NCBI GenBank assembly: GCA_015698045.1 | Contig: BLAL01000255.1 | Location: 250,501 to 314,500 of the forward strand | DNA length: 64,000 nt | Origin: Rhizophagus clarus | Taxonomy: Eukaryota > Glomeromycota > Glomeromycetes > Glomerales > Glomeraceae | Reading direction: 5' to 3' | Part shown: positions 12,549 through 24,454 of the stretch, piece by piece | How positions within the stretch are numbered: the stretch's first letter is position 1 | Layout of the letters: every line of letters begins with the position of its first letter | Made by a program: the position numbers and the translations under genes | The notes under the pieces: model-generated | What the model was told of the DNA's origin: nothing | Databases searched by the model: none | What the model saw: only the letters and a program-made list of their open reading frames with translations

Positions 12549-13296
12549 CTATTTTTTCGACCGATAACCCTCTACCCTCGCCCTCTTCCTATCAGGTTCT
12601 TCCTCCGCGCATGCCCTATCCTTTATTATCCCTACCACCACACTTAAAACCTTTTTCACTCCGTTACACAGCGTTTGGTATTCCACGGACTTCTTATCCA
12701 AAGCATCTTCGGAAAATTCGATGCTTAACGGTAGCTTGCTTCCTTGCGAAATTCTGCCAGGGTTATAGAGCAGGAAGTGCCAGTCTCGAGTTGTTGACAC
12801 AATACCATAGATATAATCATAGTTGTCCCCATCATCCCGCTTTCGTTTTCTCTTGTTCGTTTCATACGAACTCTCAAGCTGTATGATATTCTGAGCGAAG
12901 CCTTCTGGGAGTGAAAAGTGTGTTATCTTTTCGCGACGTAGTGTAGATCCGACACGATAATATTTCGCTGTCGTTTGTCCTCCGTGATGCAAATAAGGTT
13001 CTCGGCATCCTGACCGGAGAAAGAATAAAGTACGGCATTAGTATGGTCCACAACGCTCACTCACCTTGGTTGCATAATCGACCCATCCCGTACTTTCATC
13101 ACCAATTACTTCATATTCAAGGTTATATTTATTGCGGAATGAAAAATGGCCACAACGTACTCATTCCTTCCGTAAATATTCGATAAGAGCCTCTGTTTTA
13201 TATTGTTTAATTTCTTCCGCCAGCGTGCTCGTCTCACTTCCAGCAACAGTAGTGGAGGTGGAAGCCTGGAGTATAAGGTGTACTAGTTTCAGACAT
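12549..13296 (-). pseudogene. Decayed SAM/Crinkler-associated family protein
   Basis: A start at 13296 (MSETST) is followed, one frame over, by SETSTLAEEIKQYKTEALIE, the opening of a SAM-like segment. A TGA follows EYLRKE. The same frame resumes with NKYNLEYEVIGDESTGWVDY and reaches a canonical 55-bp intron at 13010-13064 (GTGAGT...GTCAG). The last exon, after a frameshift, encodes GFAQNIIQLESSYETNKRKR, YDYIYGIVSTTRDWHFLLY and a C-terminal VKKVLSVVVGIIKDR. This order fits a Rhizophagus family often annotated as Crinkler-like. At least one stop and two frameshifts make it inactive. Confidence 0.55.
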
Positions 13297-13589
13297 AGTG
13301 CTTTTATAGTGATAGTAGGCTCGGACAAAAAAAATAGTGTTACGTTCCGGAGTAAGGGAAAAAATATTTTCTGTGGCAGGCAACCGAGGTTTTTATGTCG
13401 CACAAATTTTGCATCATTACATGTGACCCGCTTTCTCATGTACGTTCGATAAATTAATACTTTATTTATGAAATAAAAACGTTGCTGGAAGCCGGCCTAC
13501 AATACACAAAAATTGTGACTATATCGCTATTACATGATGCGAATACAAATAAAAAATTCTAACTATCCTCAGGGGAGACATACAATGAT

Positions 13590-13780
13590 GCTGAGTATCT
13601 TTTGGTCTGTCGCTAGCAGGATATTCATTTTCTTTCTCACTAAAATCTTATAGCAGAATTAGGATATGATAGGTTGACCACCTTATCTTCAGAGATCTCC
13701 AACGTGAAAATATCTTCGAATTCATCGCCAGGAATAATGCAATTGAGGCTTACAACATTATTACTCTTGCTGGTGGTCAT
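13590..13780 (-). pseudogene. Crinkler-type N-terminal header fragment
   Basis: ATG at 13780 opens a frame with VVSLNCIIPGDEFEDIFTLE and ISEDKVVNL, resembling the ubiquitin-like header domain of Crinkler (CRN) proteins of Rhizophagus. It hits a TAG after about 45 codons; a shifted frame goes on with FSEKENEYPASDRPKDTQ. CRN headers are normally joined to a variable C-terminal domain, but none is joined in frame here. The SAM/CRN-associated relic lies about 300 bp downstream on the same strand and might be its former partner or a separate gene. Confidence 0.4.
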
Positions 13781-14570
13781 CCTGCTTTCCTAAAATAAGA
13801 GCCCATTGTGAGAAAAAGCTCGCTCCCATGAAAACATGTAAGCATGACTTCTGGCGTATATACCTTATTTTTGCATTATTTTTATGGAAAAAAATTTTGC
13901 GGGGAGGTTGGCTGAACTTTCACATACCACTACATGCTTTATATCTTGCTGGGAAAATGTTAAGGAGATAAAAAAAGTGATTAGAATTATCGCCTGATGC
14001 CAAGAGTTCTATGAAAGCGCGCGAGAGTGTACCTTTTCACATGTAGATCTACCGGAAAGACATATAGTTGGTTTTACGCCTGACGATCTCGAAATTACAA
14101 AGTTCTCAGCCTTTCATAACATATGGTTTTGTTGACACTATTTACTTATGGGTAGGTCCTGTACCGCAACTAGACATTTTTTCTTCCTCCGGTCACATTT
14201 GTTTGGGAAAAAATAAGAATAGGAAGTTAATATAATTTCTTTTCGCTTGATATGTGAGAAATTCCCTTGTCGCACAGACCCCGCCCATGTGATCAATTAT
14301 TTTATCGCACGAACTGTGGTCCAGCAAATTCTTCCGAGCTGGTGATCACTTTTAGCGAACTGCTTGGGAAACTGGAATCGGAAATGTCAAATATTTTATT
14401 TACGTCGCATTTTACAAGGTTTTCTAACCCTCCAATTTTTTCTCAATTTTTTCTCAAATGCCTTGATTACTTCACCTGACTCGCTAGGTAAATTATTGGA
14501 GCGCTCGCTTACCATTCTTTGACTGCGGAAGTTAGTCTAATTACTGAGAAGAAAAAATAACCGATTAATA
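13781..14570. other. No recognised gene
   Basis: Less AT-rich than its surroundings and probably old coding DNA. I could not recognise any protein family in six frames. Confidence 0.4.
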
Positions 14571-15141
14571 ATGAATATGCATCATACCTTAGAAATACCC
14601 GAATTGCTTGAAGCTATCTTTGCCTTTCTTGGTAGGAAAGATCTCTATAGGAGTTGCGCCCGAGTAAACCACTAATGGAACGCCGTGTCTATACGTGTTA
14701 TTCAGAAAAAAAGAAAGTGAATTTATTAATATTCCCCGCATTCGTGATAATATTATTTTTCACTTATACAAAGATCGTGTTGAATTTTTAGTATACTGCT
14801 ATGAGAATAAATTATGGAGAAATATCCTCGAGCATTTACAAAAGAAGGACCTTATTTTTAGACCTCTCAATCATTATAATCGGTTTCTAAACGTTTGTTC
14901 CACAAACAAAGAATTACTTCGTAATAAAAGTCAGCTTATATAATATATGGAGGGATGCATTCCTCTCTACTTAAAACATGACCGTGACATCAACAGGTAT
15001 TATCAGGTTATCTTATCCCAATACGAAATAAAAGCTGAATTTCTTAAACTGTCTAATGTCTGCCGGTTCTATAACTATTTGACAAGTACTCAAGATGAAT
15101 TTCGTAGGATTTCCAGAGCCTTTCGGTCTATTTGCCACTAA
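14571..15141 (+). pseudogene. F-box protein, disabled
   Basis: ATG at 14571 opens LEIPELLEAIFAFLGRKDLY then RSCARVNH, an F-box motif that in intact proteins binds Skp1 in SCF ubiquitin ligases. A TAA follows VNH where a hydrophobic residue before WNAV is expected. After a frameshift near 14693 the frame continues with LFRKKESEFINIPRIRDN and VYCYENKLWRNILEHLQ, has a TAA at 14941-14943 and ends at 15141. No LRR follows on this strand; an LRR piece lies on the opposite strand just downstream. Confidence 0.55.
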
Positions 15142-15327
15142 TTGAATATTTATTATGCTATAAAAAAATTAACTCCCTCAATTAAATTTTCGGTATGAAT
15201 GCTATCTAGTCTGGTTATTCCTCCTCAAATATGAGTTTTATTTTTGGGTATAAGTTTTGGAAATCAATTAATATATCCTTTCTAATCCGTAAACATTCCC
15301 TAATTACTACCATTTCCAAACTAGAGG

Positions 15328-15540
15328 TCAGTTTTGGAATTTTTGTAATTGTTTCGGGCTTAAGCGTCTAGAGCCTCTTATTGTGAGTGTTTTTAAATTG
15401 GGACACTTAGATAGAAGCGCTTCTAGATTTTTATTGTTAAGTATACACGACCCACTATTTTCAAAACTTAGCCGTTGTAAATTTGGATATGCCTTACACA
15501 CTTCGGAAATGTACACATCTGGTTCTGGTAAACCAATATG
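15328..15540 (-). pseudogene. Leucine-rich repeat fragment of an F-box type protein
   Basis: The frame reads VCKAYPNLQRLSFENSGSC then LEALLSKCPNLKTLTIRGSR, two LRR units of the kind that follow F-boxes in fungal F-box/LRR proteins. It continues upstream for a few codons (GLPEPDVYISE). It ends at 15328. No F-box is visible upstream on this strand, so it is a fragment. It is convergent with the F-box relic, suggesting two different broken genes or an inversion. Confidence 0.45.
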
Positions 15541-16461
15541 AAACTTGACGTGTATATAAAGTTTCTCTCATGTAAATATATGGCATATCCCCCCACTTCG
15601 ACCAGTGTAGGTCCAAAATTTATTGGAGAAATAAATATAGTAATTTCAAATAGGTCCAATTAAAATTTATATTACGGAAATTTTGTTGCAAACTTGTCCA
15701 ATTTCCATGAAGTTTATATGTCATTTGAAATTTGCAAGTTTCTATTGTATAAATGTGCTTTAAATTGCAATAAATCACCTTTATATGTCGTTTAAATTTA
15801 TAACACATTAGAACGAAATTCGTAAATCACAAAGAAATGTTAATGAAATTTCGCTCATATTTGCAAATATATAGCTAAAATATTAATAATAAAATATGAT
15901 GAATCTACTATAAACTTTATATAAATTTTATGTATATTATAAAGATATACACATCTGAATTCCTTCTAAATGAATATAACCATAAATACCATCTTTTTTG
16001 GTCCCTTGCTTAATTGATAGTTTCTCATTATAATCAAATTGTCTGTGTTGTTAATGGTATTACAAATTTCTTTATCATTTATTTTGTAGTACCTAAAAAT
16101 AAATTAAGATCAAATTACATAAACAAATGAGTATATAGAAAACATCATCAGGAATTTTTTTTTGTGTAAAAAATATGCAAAATTTTGTGCATGAAAAAAT
16201 TGATTTGCATACCCTGAAAATGCACATTATTTGCACATTTAATATATAAAGTGTAAATTCCATGCAATATATTGCGTTAATTTTTATACAAACTTTGTAC
16301 AAAAAATTATATATGCAATATTGTTAATCAATGGTCTAATTTTTTCTGATATGATTTTATGTCCTTTTGCTGAAATAAATGGTGCCATACACTAATCCTA
16401 GTCTTCAACCATCTGAGTACAATCGCCCCCAGAGCGAAACTAATATTTACTTTGCAATTTT
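15541..16461. other. AT-rich, no gene seen
   Basis: Short minus-strand frames exist but are low complexity and not protein-like. Confidence 0.5.
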
Positions 16462-16640
16462 GCTTACATATGCTCCGCTTCACTCTGCAACTCTGTGAAC
16501 ATTATTTGTTTTCATGTCTTGCTTTTATGTTCCACTTCACTCCGCCTATAGTAAACCATGTATTGCATTTATGTTTTGCTTTCATGCTCCACTTCGCTCC
16601 GCCTATAGTAAACATAATTGCTTTCTGGATTGCCTCATAT
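16462..16640 (+). repeat. Short tandem repeat, about 57-59 bp unit
   Basis: Three units begin near 16462, 16521 and 16578. The last two share CTTCRCTCCGCCTATAGTAAAC and GCTTT(T/C)ATG; the first is diverged. Short frames here are artefacts of the repeat. Confidence 0.6.
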
Positions 16641-17389
16641 TTTACATGCTCCTCCCTTCGGTCGAGACTATATTTGATTACCTCTTTTTTATGCAAACAG
16701 ATGCCCAAATAGTTTGCCTTTTTTTGCAATCCTAATCGGTGTAAAAACATGTTTCAGATTGTATACCTTTTCGCTGGCACCCACCTAGGTCAGCATTTTT
16801 ATATACACTTTTATTTATAGTGTTGCATGCTATAGGGAGGCAATTTGGTTATATTGCATTGTGAAAATTCATGCCATCCAGGATGAAAACCAAATAGGTT
16901 TCGGTCTTGTTTGTGTCAAAGAGAAAATTTATTTTTTCTAATAGGAAGCAAATGTTTACAGGGCGAATAACATTCAAGAAAGCAAATTGGTTTCCTTAAG
17001 GTCACGTGTATATTTACAATGAGTTTACGATGTATGTATTTTTTTTGGATACCCAGGATAACCTCCTGGGACCAAAAAGCCTAGTTCCCTACTACTGCTA
17101 GCTTGAATATTTATTGTTTATAATAGTGTATTTGATTCAAGAATAATAGTCAATAGTGTTATTTGTTTATTAATTTATTAAAGTGTAAAAGAGTTATTTT
17201 TTAAATGTGATTATTCTAGAAGTAAAAAAAATGATTTTATTTTATATGGTATTTAAGAAAAAATATCAAACCTTTTCTTTTCTCACGAAAAATTGGAAAA
17301 CATGTGGTCACTTGATTTATTAAAAATTGTATTTAACTAGCAGTAACCCGTTGCTTCGCACCGGGATTGTGTTTCTAGGTTTTCACTTT

Positions 17390-18415
17390 TATTTGCTTTC
17401 TATTTCTTATTCTACCACTAATTTTATTTTTATTTTGTTTTTTATTCTCATTTTTATTTCTATTTCATCTCCTTGTTCTTCCTTCCACTTTGTTTGTTAA
17501 TTTTCCTCTATTTTATTTACTCTCTTTCCTTCTATTATGATCATCACTTTTTACTATTTCATTCATCAACTTCCTCTTTCATTTCTTTTCTTCATCACTT
17601 CCATTTTATTTTTATTCTTTCTCTCTCTTTCATTTTATTTATTACTTTCTCTTTCACTTTGTTTCCACTTCAACCATCACTTCCACTTTTCATTTCAATT
17701 TTCACTCCATCCTCCATTTCATTCTTCACTTCTCTACTTCATTCTTCACTTCCCCTTTCCATTTCATTCTTTACTCCTTCTTCTATTTCGTCCTTGACTC
17801 CCCTTCCATTTCATTCTTAATTTTTTCTTTCAACACATTTTTCCTCTCCCTTCATTTTGTTTTAATTCCCCCTCCCATTTCATTCTTCTCGTTTTATTCT
17901 AATTCCTCCTTCATTTTGTTTTCAACTCCTCCTTCATTTTGTTCTTAACTCCCCCTTCATTTTGTTCTTAATTCTCCTTTCCATCTCATTATTCTTTTCC
18001 TTTTATTATGATCATCACTTCCCACTATTTCATTCATCACTTCCTCTCTCACCTCTTTTCTTCATCACTTACCTTTCATTTTATTCTTCCTCTGCCTTTC
18101 ACTTTATTATTGCTTTCTCTTTCACTTTATTTTTACATCTTTTCCACTTCATCCATTACTCCCCCTTTATTTCAATTTTCACTTCTTCTTCCGCTCTATT
18201 CTTTACTTCCCCTTCTACTTCATTCTTCACTCCCCTTTCCATTTCATTCTTTAATCCCTTTTCCATTTTGTCCTTGACTCCTTTCCATTTCATTCTTAAC
18301 TTTCTCTTTCATCTCATTTCCCCCTCTCATTTCATTCCTAACTCTCCCTTCATTTTGTTTTTAATTCTCTCTTCCATCTCATTCTTCCCTTCTTATTCAT
18401 TCTTAAAATTCCCTT
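17390..18415 (+). repeat. Kilobase pyrimidine-rich tract with 471-bp tandem duplication
   Basis: The plus strand is almost purely C and T for about 1 kb, with recurring CATTTCATTCTT and CCTTCATTTTGTT motifs. Two large units align from ATTATGATCATCACTT at 17534 and again at 18005, a 471-bp period; both continue with CATTTCATTCATCACTTCCTC and a Ser/Phe-coding run. The open frames here are translations of the tract, not genes. Confidence 0.8.
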
Positions 18416-18696
18416 GTAGCAATCTATTACAAAAAAATCACAGAAATATATTGTTATTACTAAAAAAACACTCATCTATTACTTATTAGAATTAGTACAA
18501 TGTCGAAAACAAATGTTTTTATAGAAAAATGTATTCTATTGTTACAGAAAAGAAAATTTTTAATATACCGAAAAAAAAACCCTAAAAAAATATTTCCAAT
18601 AAAAAAAAAAAAAATTTCTGTCAAAAAAAAAAATCCGCTACACCGATCTATTGTTACAAAATCCACCAAAAAAAAAAAAAATTTCTCGTGAATTAT

Positions 18697-18721
18697 TTAT
18701 TATTATTATTATTATTATTAA
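18697..18721. repeat. (ATT)n microsatellite
   Basis: About eight ATT units, preceded by several A-runs from 18575 to 18680. Confidence 0.9.
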
Positions 18722-19065
18722 AATGAGTTAACATTATTCATTTATTATACTTATTAGTATTAGCCAAATGCTAATTACAGAAAAGCAATCAGAAAAAAAA
18801 AGAATTTTGTTAAGTGATCTACTGCTACAATTACTAAAGATAGTGTAGTAGTAAACATCGGCTAATGGGAAATAATAAATTTTTTGTACATTAGTAATCA
18901 TTATTATAGATGTCCGATCTAACTATCCATTCACGAAAACACAGGATCAGCCAATTTCTAACTAAAAAAATGTAGATCAGGCGCAGACAAAAAAAAAAAT
19001 TCCAACTCAAAAATTATTTATACAGGGTAATCTAAACGTTACTGATAATGAATTTCTTTATATTA

Positions 19066-19121
19066 TTATATAGATTATTATATAGATATAGATATAGATA
19101 TAGATTATATAGATATAAAAA
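19066..19121. repeat. (TATAGA)n short tandem repeat
   Basis: Imperfect TATAGA/TATAGAT units just outside the left end of the next inverted-repeat element. Confidence 0.8.
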
Positions 19122-19195
19122 AGTAACTATACATACACACGTGCGTATATAACACCATACGTGACACACAAGGGTTGTATACATGACATGTTTTC

Positions 19196-20555
19196 TACTT
19201 ACCGGTTACGTAACGGTAAGATGTAATTAAGTACAATAAAATAAATTTATTGATATAAATTTCGTCAAAAATTCTTTTCATTCTTGCAAAATTATTATCA
19301 GATACATTTCAAAATATAAGAATTTGCAATTAATTTTAAAATAGTACTAAGGTAATAAGTTTTAACAGGTTATGAAGGTTATGTCGAATGTGTCATCGTG
19401 TTGGTAATTAGGGATAACTACAAAGAAATGCGAGGCCAAATTTTTCTCAAAGTTTATAGACAACAATAAACGATATGATATTAGTATTAAACATAAATAT
19501 AAAATATCTTAAATGAGGTTTTAAGATTTAAGCATAACTTTTCTGATTCTGTTAAATTGAAAATATTTCATGTACTGTTTTACGAATTTGTTAAAGCAAA
19601 GCCGTTTATAATTACATAGCTAACTTCATTTACATTCTATATCGAATTTTTATTCTTTAATTCACTTGACGTAATATTTTATAACTGTTTGGAATTATAA
19701 ATAAATTAGAATTAAATTTGAATTATAAAAATTGCTATGTTAAAACAACCTCCCGTGCTTCAACCCTAAGGAAATCACCTGGAAAACCAAAGAATTTATG
19801 GAAATTTTACAGAAACCTTAACTAAAACTGTGTAACACTAACATATTCTAAAGAGAAACTATTTTAAACAATTGAAAATTTTCTAAGATCTCCCAACCTT
19901 CTCTAATCTCTATATAATTATTAGGAAAATTCCAGGTTTTATGGATTTTGAAAACCGGGATGTCGTACGGTACAAAGGGTCGCACTAATTCAATAAAATT
20001 TTTTCAATTATTTCAATTTTATTGTTTGTAAATTGACATCCGCATTATTATGTCTTTTTTTTTTGAAATTACTAACGGTCACCAACTTTAGTCAGAAGTA
20101 TGAAGGACTAAGCTAATTTGGTCCTGCTGTCTGCGCACTCATTCCTTCGATTAGTTCACTGCATGTTACGAGTGTAATTGCATTCCTTGTAGAAATATCT
20201 CTAAATATTATGTAATATATATATCTTAATCACATATTTCAACATGATAGGATCCAGATTTTATAGCGGTTATCATTTCCCTAGTGTTAGTTAAAACCTA
20301 GTTGTCACTTGTCGAAACTAAACCAACTCGTAAAATAAAAATTGTGTAAATCACCTCACTTCTGTAGTTAAAACAAATCTAAGCCATCTATTAATGAACT
20401 TATACTAAGAAATTTTACATCATTTTAATGTTAAAACCTTTACATTACTTAATTGAAATTCCTATATTATTGAAATGTATCCGGTAATAATAGGACGAAA
20501 TTTATATCAATAAATTTATTGTACTTACAGTAATTTACGTCTTTACGTACTGTAC
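19196..20555. mobile_element. Non-autonomous element with long imperfect terminal inverted repeats
   Basis: The left segment 19231-19332 and right segment 20450-20524 are reverse complements with gaps. The core ATAAATTTATTGATATAAAT plus TTCGTC is at 19241-19266 and inverted at 20494-20518. A second block (GATACATTTCAA-ATATAAGAATT) pairs with 20450-20491. TACGTA-centred imperfect palindromes lie outside both cores. No coding frame is inside. Ends and target duplication are not fixed. It resembles a 1.35-kb MITE-like DNA element. Confidence 0.6.
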
Positions 20556-20584
20556 CTAATAATGAATATTTTATATCATAATAA

Positions 20585-21145
20585 TGTATAATGTAGATCA
20601 TCGACTTTTTCAAGTTTTGAAAGAGAATATGCACGTGTTACATCGTTCATTCGTTCTCTCGGGAATAAAAGATCGAAGGACGTATCACATATATCCAAAA
20701 CCGTAAACATAATTGATCAGGAAATCACAACAAAGAGATTTTCAAAAAAAATGAATAAATAAGGTCAAAAGGGAAACTACAAATAAGCCGAAATAAATGG
20801 TATCCCAGAATATAATAATTTTTGAATAATAATAATTAGCAATTTGCGCGTCTAACCCGAATAAAATATCATAAATTTAGTTATGATTTTCGATTTATTA
20901 ATAAATATAATTTTTTATTGAATAATGAACTTTTAGTAAGGTATTATTAGTATAATGCAGGACGTATTTATATATTGTCATAGTGCTAAATTTATTCAGC
21001 TAATGGTTCCTAAAAAGTATTAACCATTTAATAAAAATAGAAAAATAGAAATGAATTTAAATATGTTATATGATATTGTATTTTTTCTAATTTTGATCAT
21101 AAATGTTATATATATAAACTCGGTATCTCTTTAATTTGATCATGA
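20585..21145 (-). repeat. Dispersed repeat family A, copy 2
   Basis: Reverse-complement partner of 2690-3235, with the same landmarks in order and more substitutions. Adjacent to, but outside, the inverted-repeat element at 19196-20555. No coding capacity. Confidence 0.7.
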
Positions 21146-21472
21146 GTGTTAAAATGAAAAAAAGAAGAACCAAGAAAATTACATTGAGGTTTAACTCTTT
21201 TAAACTAATTAATAACAGAATAAATTTTTATGATACAAGTTTCAGACGTGAATACTATATATATTTATTGACTCCATTTAATTTATTAAAACTTAACGAA
21301 ATATACAGCTTTAACATTAAATTCCAAATTTTATATTCTTAAAACCTTTAATAATGGATATCTGTACTATGAACATCGTCATCGCATCTATTTGCAGTAC
21401 AACTTATATCATGAAAAAATCAATTGATCGCGATTATAAAATGGAAGCGATGGTTACCTCGTACTTATATAT

Positions 21473-22355
21473 AGTGCTTCGATCCGTATCCGGATCAATC
21501 CGGATTTTTTTTTTTTTCGGATATCCGAAATCCGCGGTTTTTCATCCGGTTTATAATCCGGATGACAAATATCCGGTTTGAACCGGGATCCGGATGGAAA
21601 TAAATATAAAAAAAAAATAATTTAAGCAAATTTCTTATATTAAAGTGTATTAAACACTAGGGTAAACATCGAAGACGTTAAATCTGCGGAAAAAAGGTCT
21701 TCGGCGTCAAATTTTAACGTTAGAAACGTTAAATACTCTCTGACGCTAAAATGAATGAAATTTAATGTCAGAGACGTTAAATTCACAGAAATAAATGTTT
21801 CCTGAACGTTAAAATTATAAAACTTTAACGTCAATGACGTTATTTCCGCATATTTAACACCTTCACATAGTTAAATTCTTAATTCCGGCCAAAAATGCAT
21901 AATGCCGGCCAAAACGGGACGAGTTAAGAAAATCATAAAAATTGGCCGAAATTACGAATTTTTGGACAAAGTTGAAGTGCTAGAGTATACATGTTGCCGA
22001 AATTGGCCGAAATTATTTCCGAAATTGAAAGTCCAAAGGCCGAAATTGGCTGGAAATATTTTAGTAATTTGGTCAAATTTGTAATGCCGACTAGAATTAT
22101 AAAATATTTTCAGATATTTTCGAACATTAGACTTTCAATTTCGGAATATAATTTCGGCCAATTTCGGCAACATGTATATGCTAGAGGTTTGATACACCTA
22201 GCAATATGTAAAATGACGAAAATATCATCATTTAATAAAAAATTTATGTGATTTGATCCGGATTCCGGATTTCATCCGGATTACCAAACCGGATTCACAA
22301 TCCGGATTTTTTTTTTGTGTAATTCGGATGACGGATTTCATCCGGATCGAAGCAC
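21473..22355. mobile_element. 883-bp MITE-like element with 11-bp target duplication
   Basis: Ends are inverted: GTGCTTCGATCCG at 21474 against CGGATCGAAGCAC ending at 22355. Both ends are dense in CGGAT/ATCCG motifs. The direct repeat TACTTATATAT is present at 21462-21472 and again at 22356-22366, an 11-bp target-site duplication. Inside are a nearly perfect inverted repeat of about 53 bp (21981-22033 with 22130-22183, containing ATGTTGCCGAAATTGGCC) and several AACGTC/GACGTT palindromes at 21660-21850. No transposase is present. The long duplication would fit a Mutator-like mechanism, by inference. Confidence 0.8.
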
Positions 22356-22367
22356 TACTTATATATT

Positions 22368-24454
22368 TCAATAAGTAGAGATTAGTAAGAATTATCGTAA
22401 TAGTAAGTTAGTTCTTAATTATTCATCATCTCTTTTATTTTCATTCTGAAAAAAAACTTAGGGTTTTAATGGGAAACAAATTATACTGTAACTATGATAA
22501 ATATATATAAAGGTTATTCTCTTTTCAGTAATGAGAGGAATAATAGGAGAAACGAAAAAAAGCGAAAAAAAATCGAATAAAGTCGAAAAAAAACAAAATA
22601 AGGAAGGAATAATGTCGATATTTCTTACTTCAAAGAGTTAAAGTAGAATATATTTTTTTCTGTATTTCTTTTTACATTTTTGACTTCATGAATTTTATCA
22701 TACATGTATATACATTTTTTCTACAAAATATTTCCGTTAATATTAAGAAATTATCTTCATAAATTTTTTTCTGGGATAACTGCACAAATGTTTCGGTTCA
22801 AACCCGATTTAGAGCTAGAAAATAAATTTGAAAAATGCTGAAACGTTTCAGTTTGGTAAATTTGATAAATTACTGAACATATAATAATTCGCAAATAGAA
22901 AATTTAATTAACATCAATATAAATAAAATTAAAAATAAAATTAATCACAAACAAATTATGAAAATTTTTGATTTTTTTAAATTCGATATTAATACAGTAT
23001 TATTCGCACAATTTTTTGTTGAACTGTCTTTGAAGATTCTTGAATAAATGAAATTTAGAAATAATATTAAGCAAAAAGAAGTAGAGTTATTAGGAGGATT
23101 TTAGCTATCATTATAACAAACATTACATGATTTTAAACTGAAATTATTTATTCTTTGGTATTAATAAATAAGTCATTATAGAGAATGTCAATAATAAGCT
23201 AATTTAGGTACCAATAGGATATTTCTCTTCATTCTCCTCGTATTCACCTTATCATATACTTTTACTTTGAACCTTAGCAGATCTTTTGACATATCTCATT
23301 TAGCGAACAGTAAACTACGAGCATTTTAAAACTTGAATCTTTATCTTTTTTTCATTTAGTTTCTTTATCCTTAGTCAATTATTTTGGTTAATTTATTTAC
23401 TTATTTTACTTTGAGTCCATGTTTTTGGTTGGTTCAGTCTTTTATAAAATGTAAAATATAATTTTTTATTTGCTGATTAAAGTGAACGTTTGTGTGAATT
23501 GTAGCCAATCAAATTTCTGAAAATTCTGCGTAACCATGTGATCATCATATATCACATGATTCAATTTAATCATCGAATGTACTATGAAATAAACACCCAT
23601 TTCGATCGCTGTGCTGTCTTCATCTGAAATAAATAAATAAATAAACACATTCGGTCGCTACACCTATTACAACTAGGGATGGCACGTATTTAAAACAACA
23701 AGATGTTTAAAACATTGATCGGCATACGCATGTTTATTATAATTAATCAATAAAACAACCTTTTTTCATAGTTTTAAGCAGCAAACTTCGCGCACGATTA
23801 AATAATGACAGTAACAAAAACTTGTGGCTCTCTCTCTATCAAAATTTAAGAATTCAAAAGGAAATTAGCGAAGATAGTTGGTTTAAAGATGATGAAACTA
23901 AATAAATATTACGAAAATTAAATAATTTTATTGAAATATAAGAAAGTGCCTAAAAATTAGAAAACATTATCAAAGACTGAAAATAACAAAAAAAAAAAAT
24001 TTTTACTGAAAATTAACATATATTATATATAATAAATGCTTAAATTTTTATTTCAATATGTATTACGTAGAAAAGGCTAGTAAAGTGTTAAACGTTTTCA
24101 AAACATGTTTAAAACGAGTTAAAACACCGAAATTGGTTTAAAACGTTTTTTGTCATTAGTTACCGGGAATTTTACAAGTAATTTTGCAAAAAATCATGAA
24201 TAAGAAATAAGTACACGTATTTGTTGTTTTGTAATTTGGTAGTATGCTTTCTTATATAAAAACGGAAAAGAATAATTAGTAATGCTACAGTCAATATTCA
24301 ATCAGTTAAAATCATTGATATTTCATTTACTTTAATAACAGATTATTATAAAAGAATACAAAAAAGATTTATCAGAGAAATATCTATATTACATCTATGA
24401 AAATAAAGAGTATAAATTAAAGAATAAACCATTCAAATAGACCGGATATTAACT
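22368..24454. other. AT-rich gene-free stretch
   Basis: No gene recognised. It contains a GAAAAAAA/CGAA low-complexity run near 22550-22610 and scattered GTTTAAAAC motifs near 23690-24150 that do not pair convincingly. Confidence 0.5.

Noticed and set aside
17335..17370. CTAGCAGTAACCCGTTGCTTCG next to CACCGGGATT as a transposon-end hairpin
   Set aside because: The stem is only 4-5 bp and no partner end was found; suggestive only.
17473..18489. Several open frames of 86-175 codons rich in Ser/Phe/His
   Set aside because: They are translations of the pyrimidine tract in more than one frame; low complexity and no domain.
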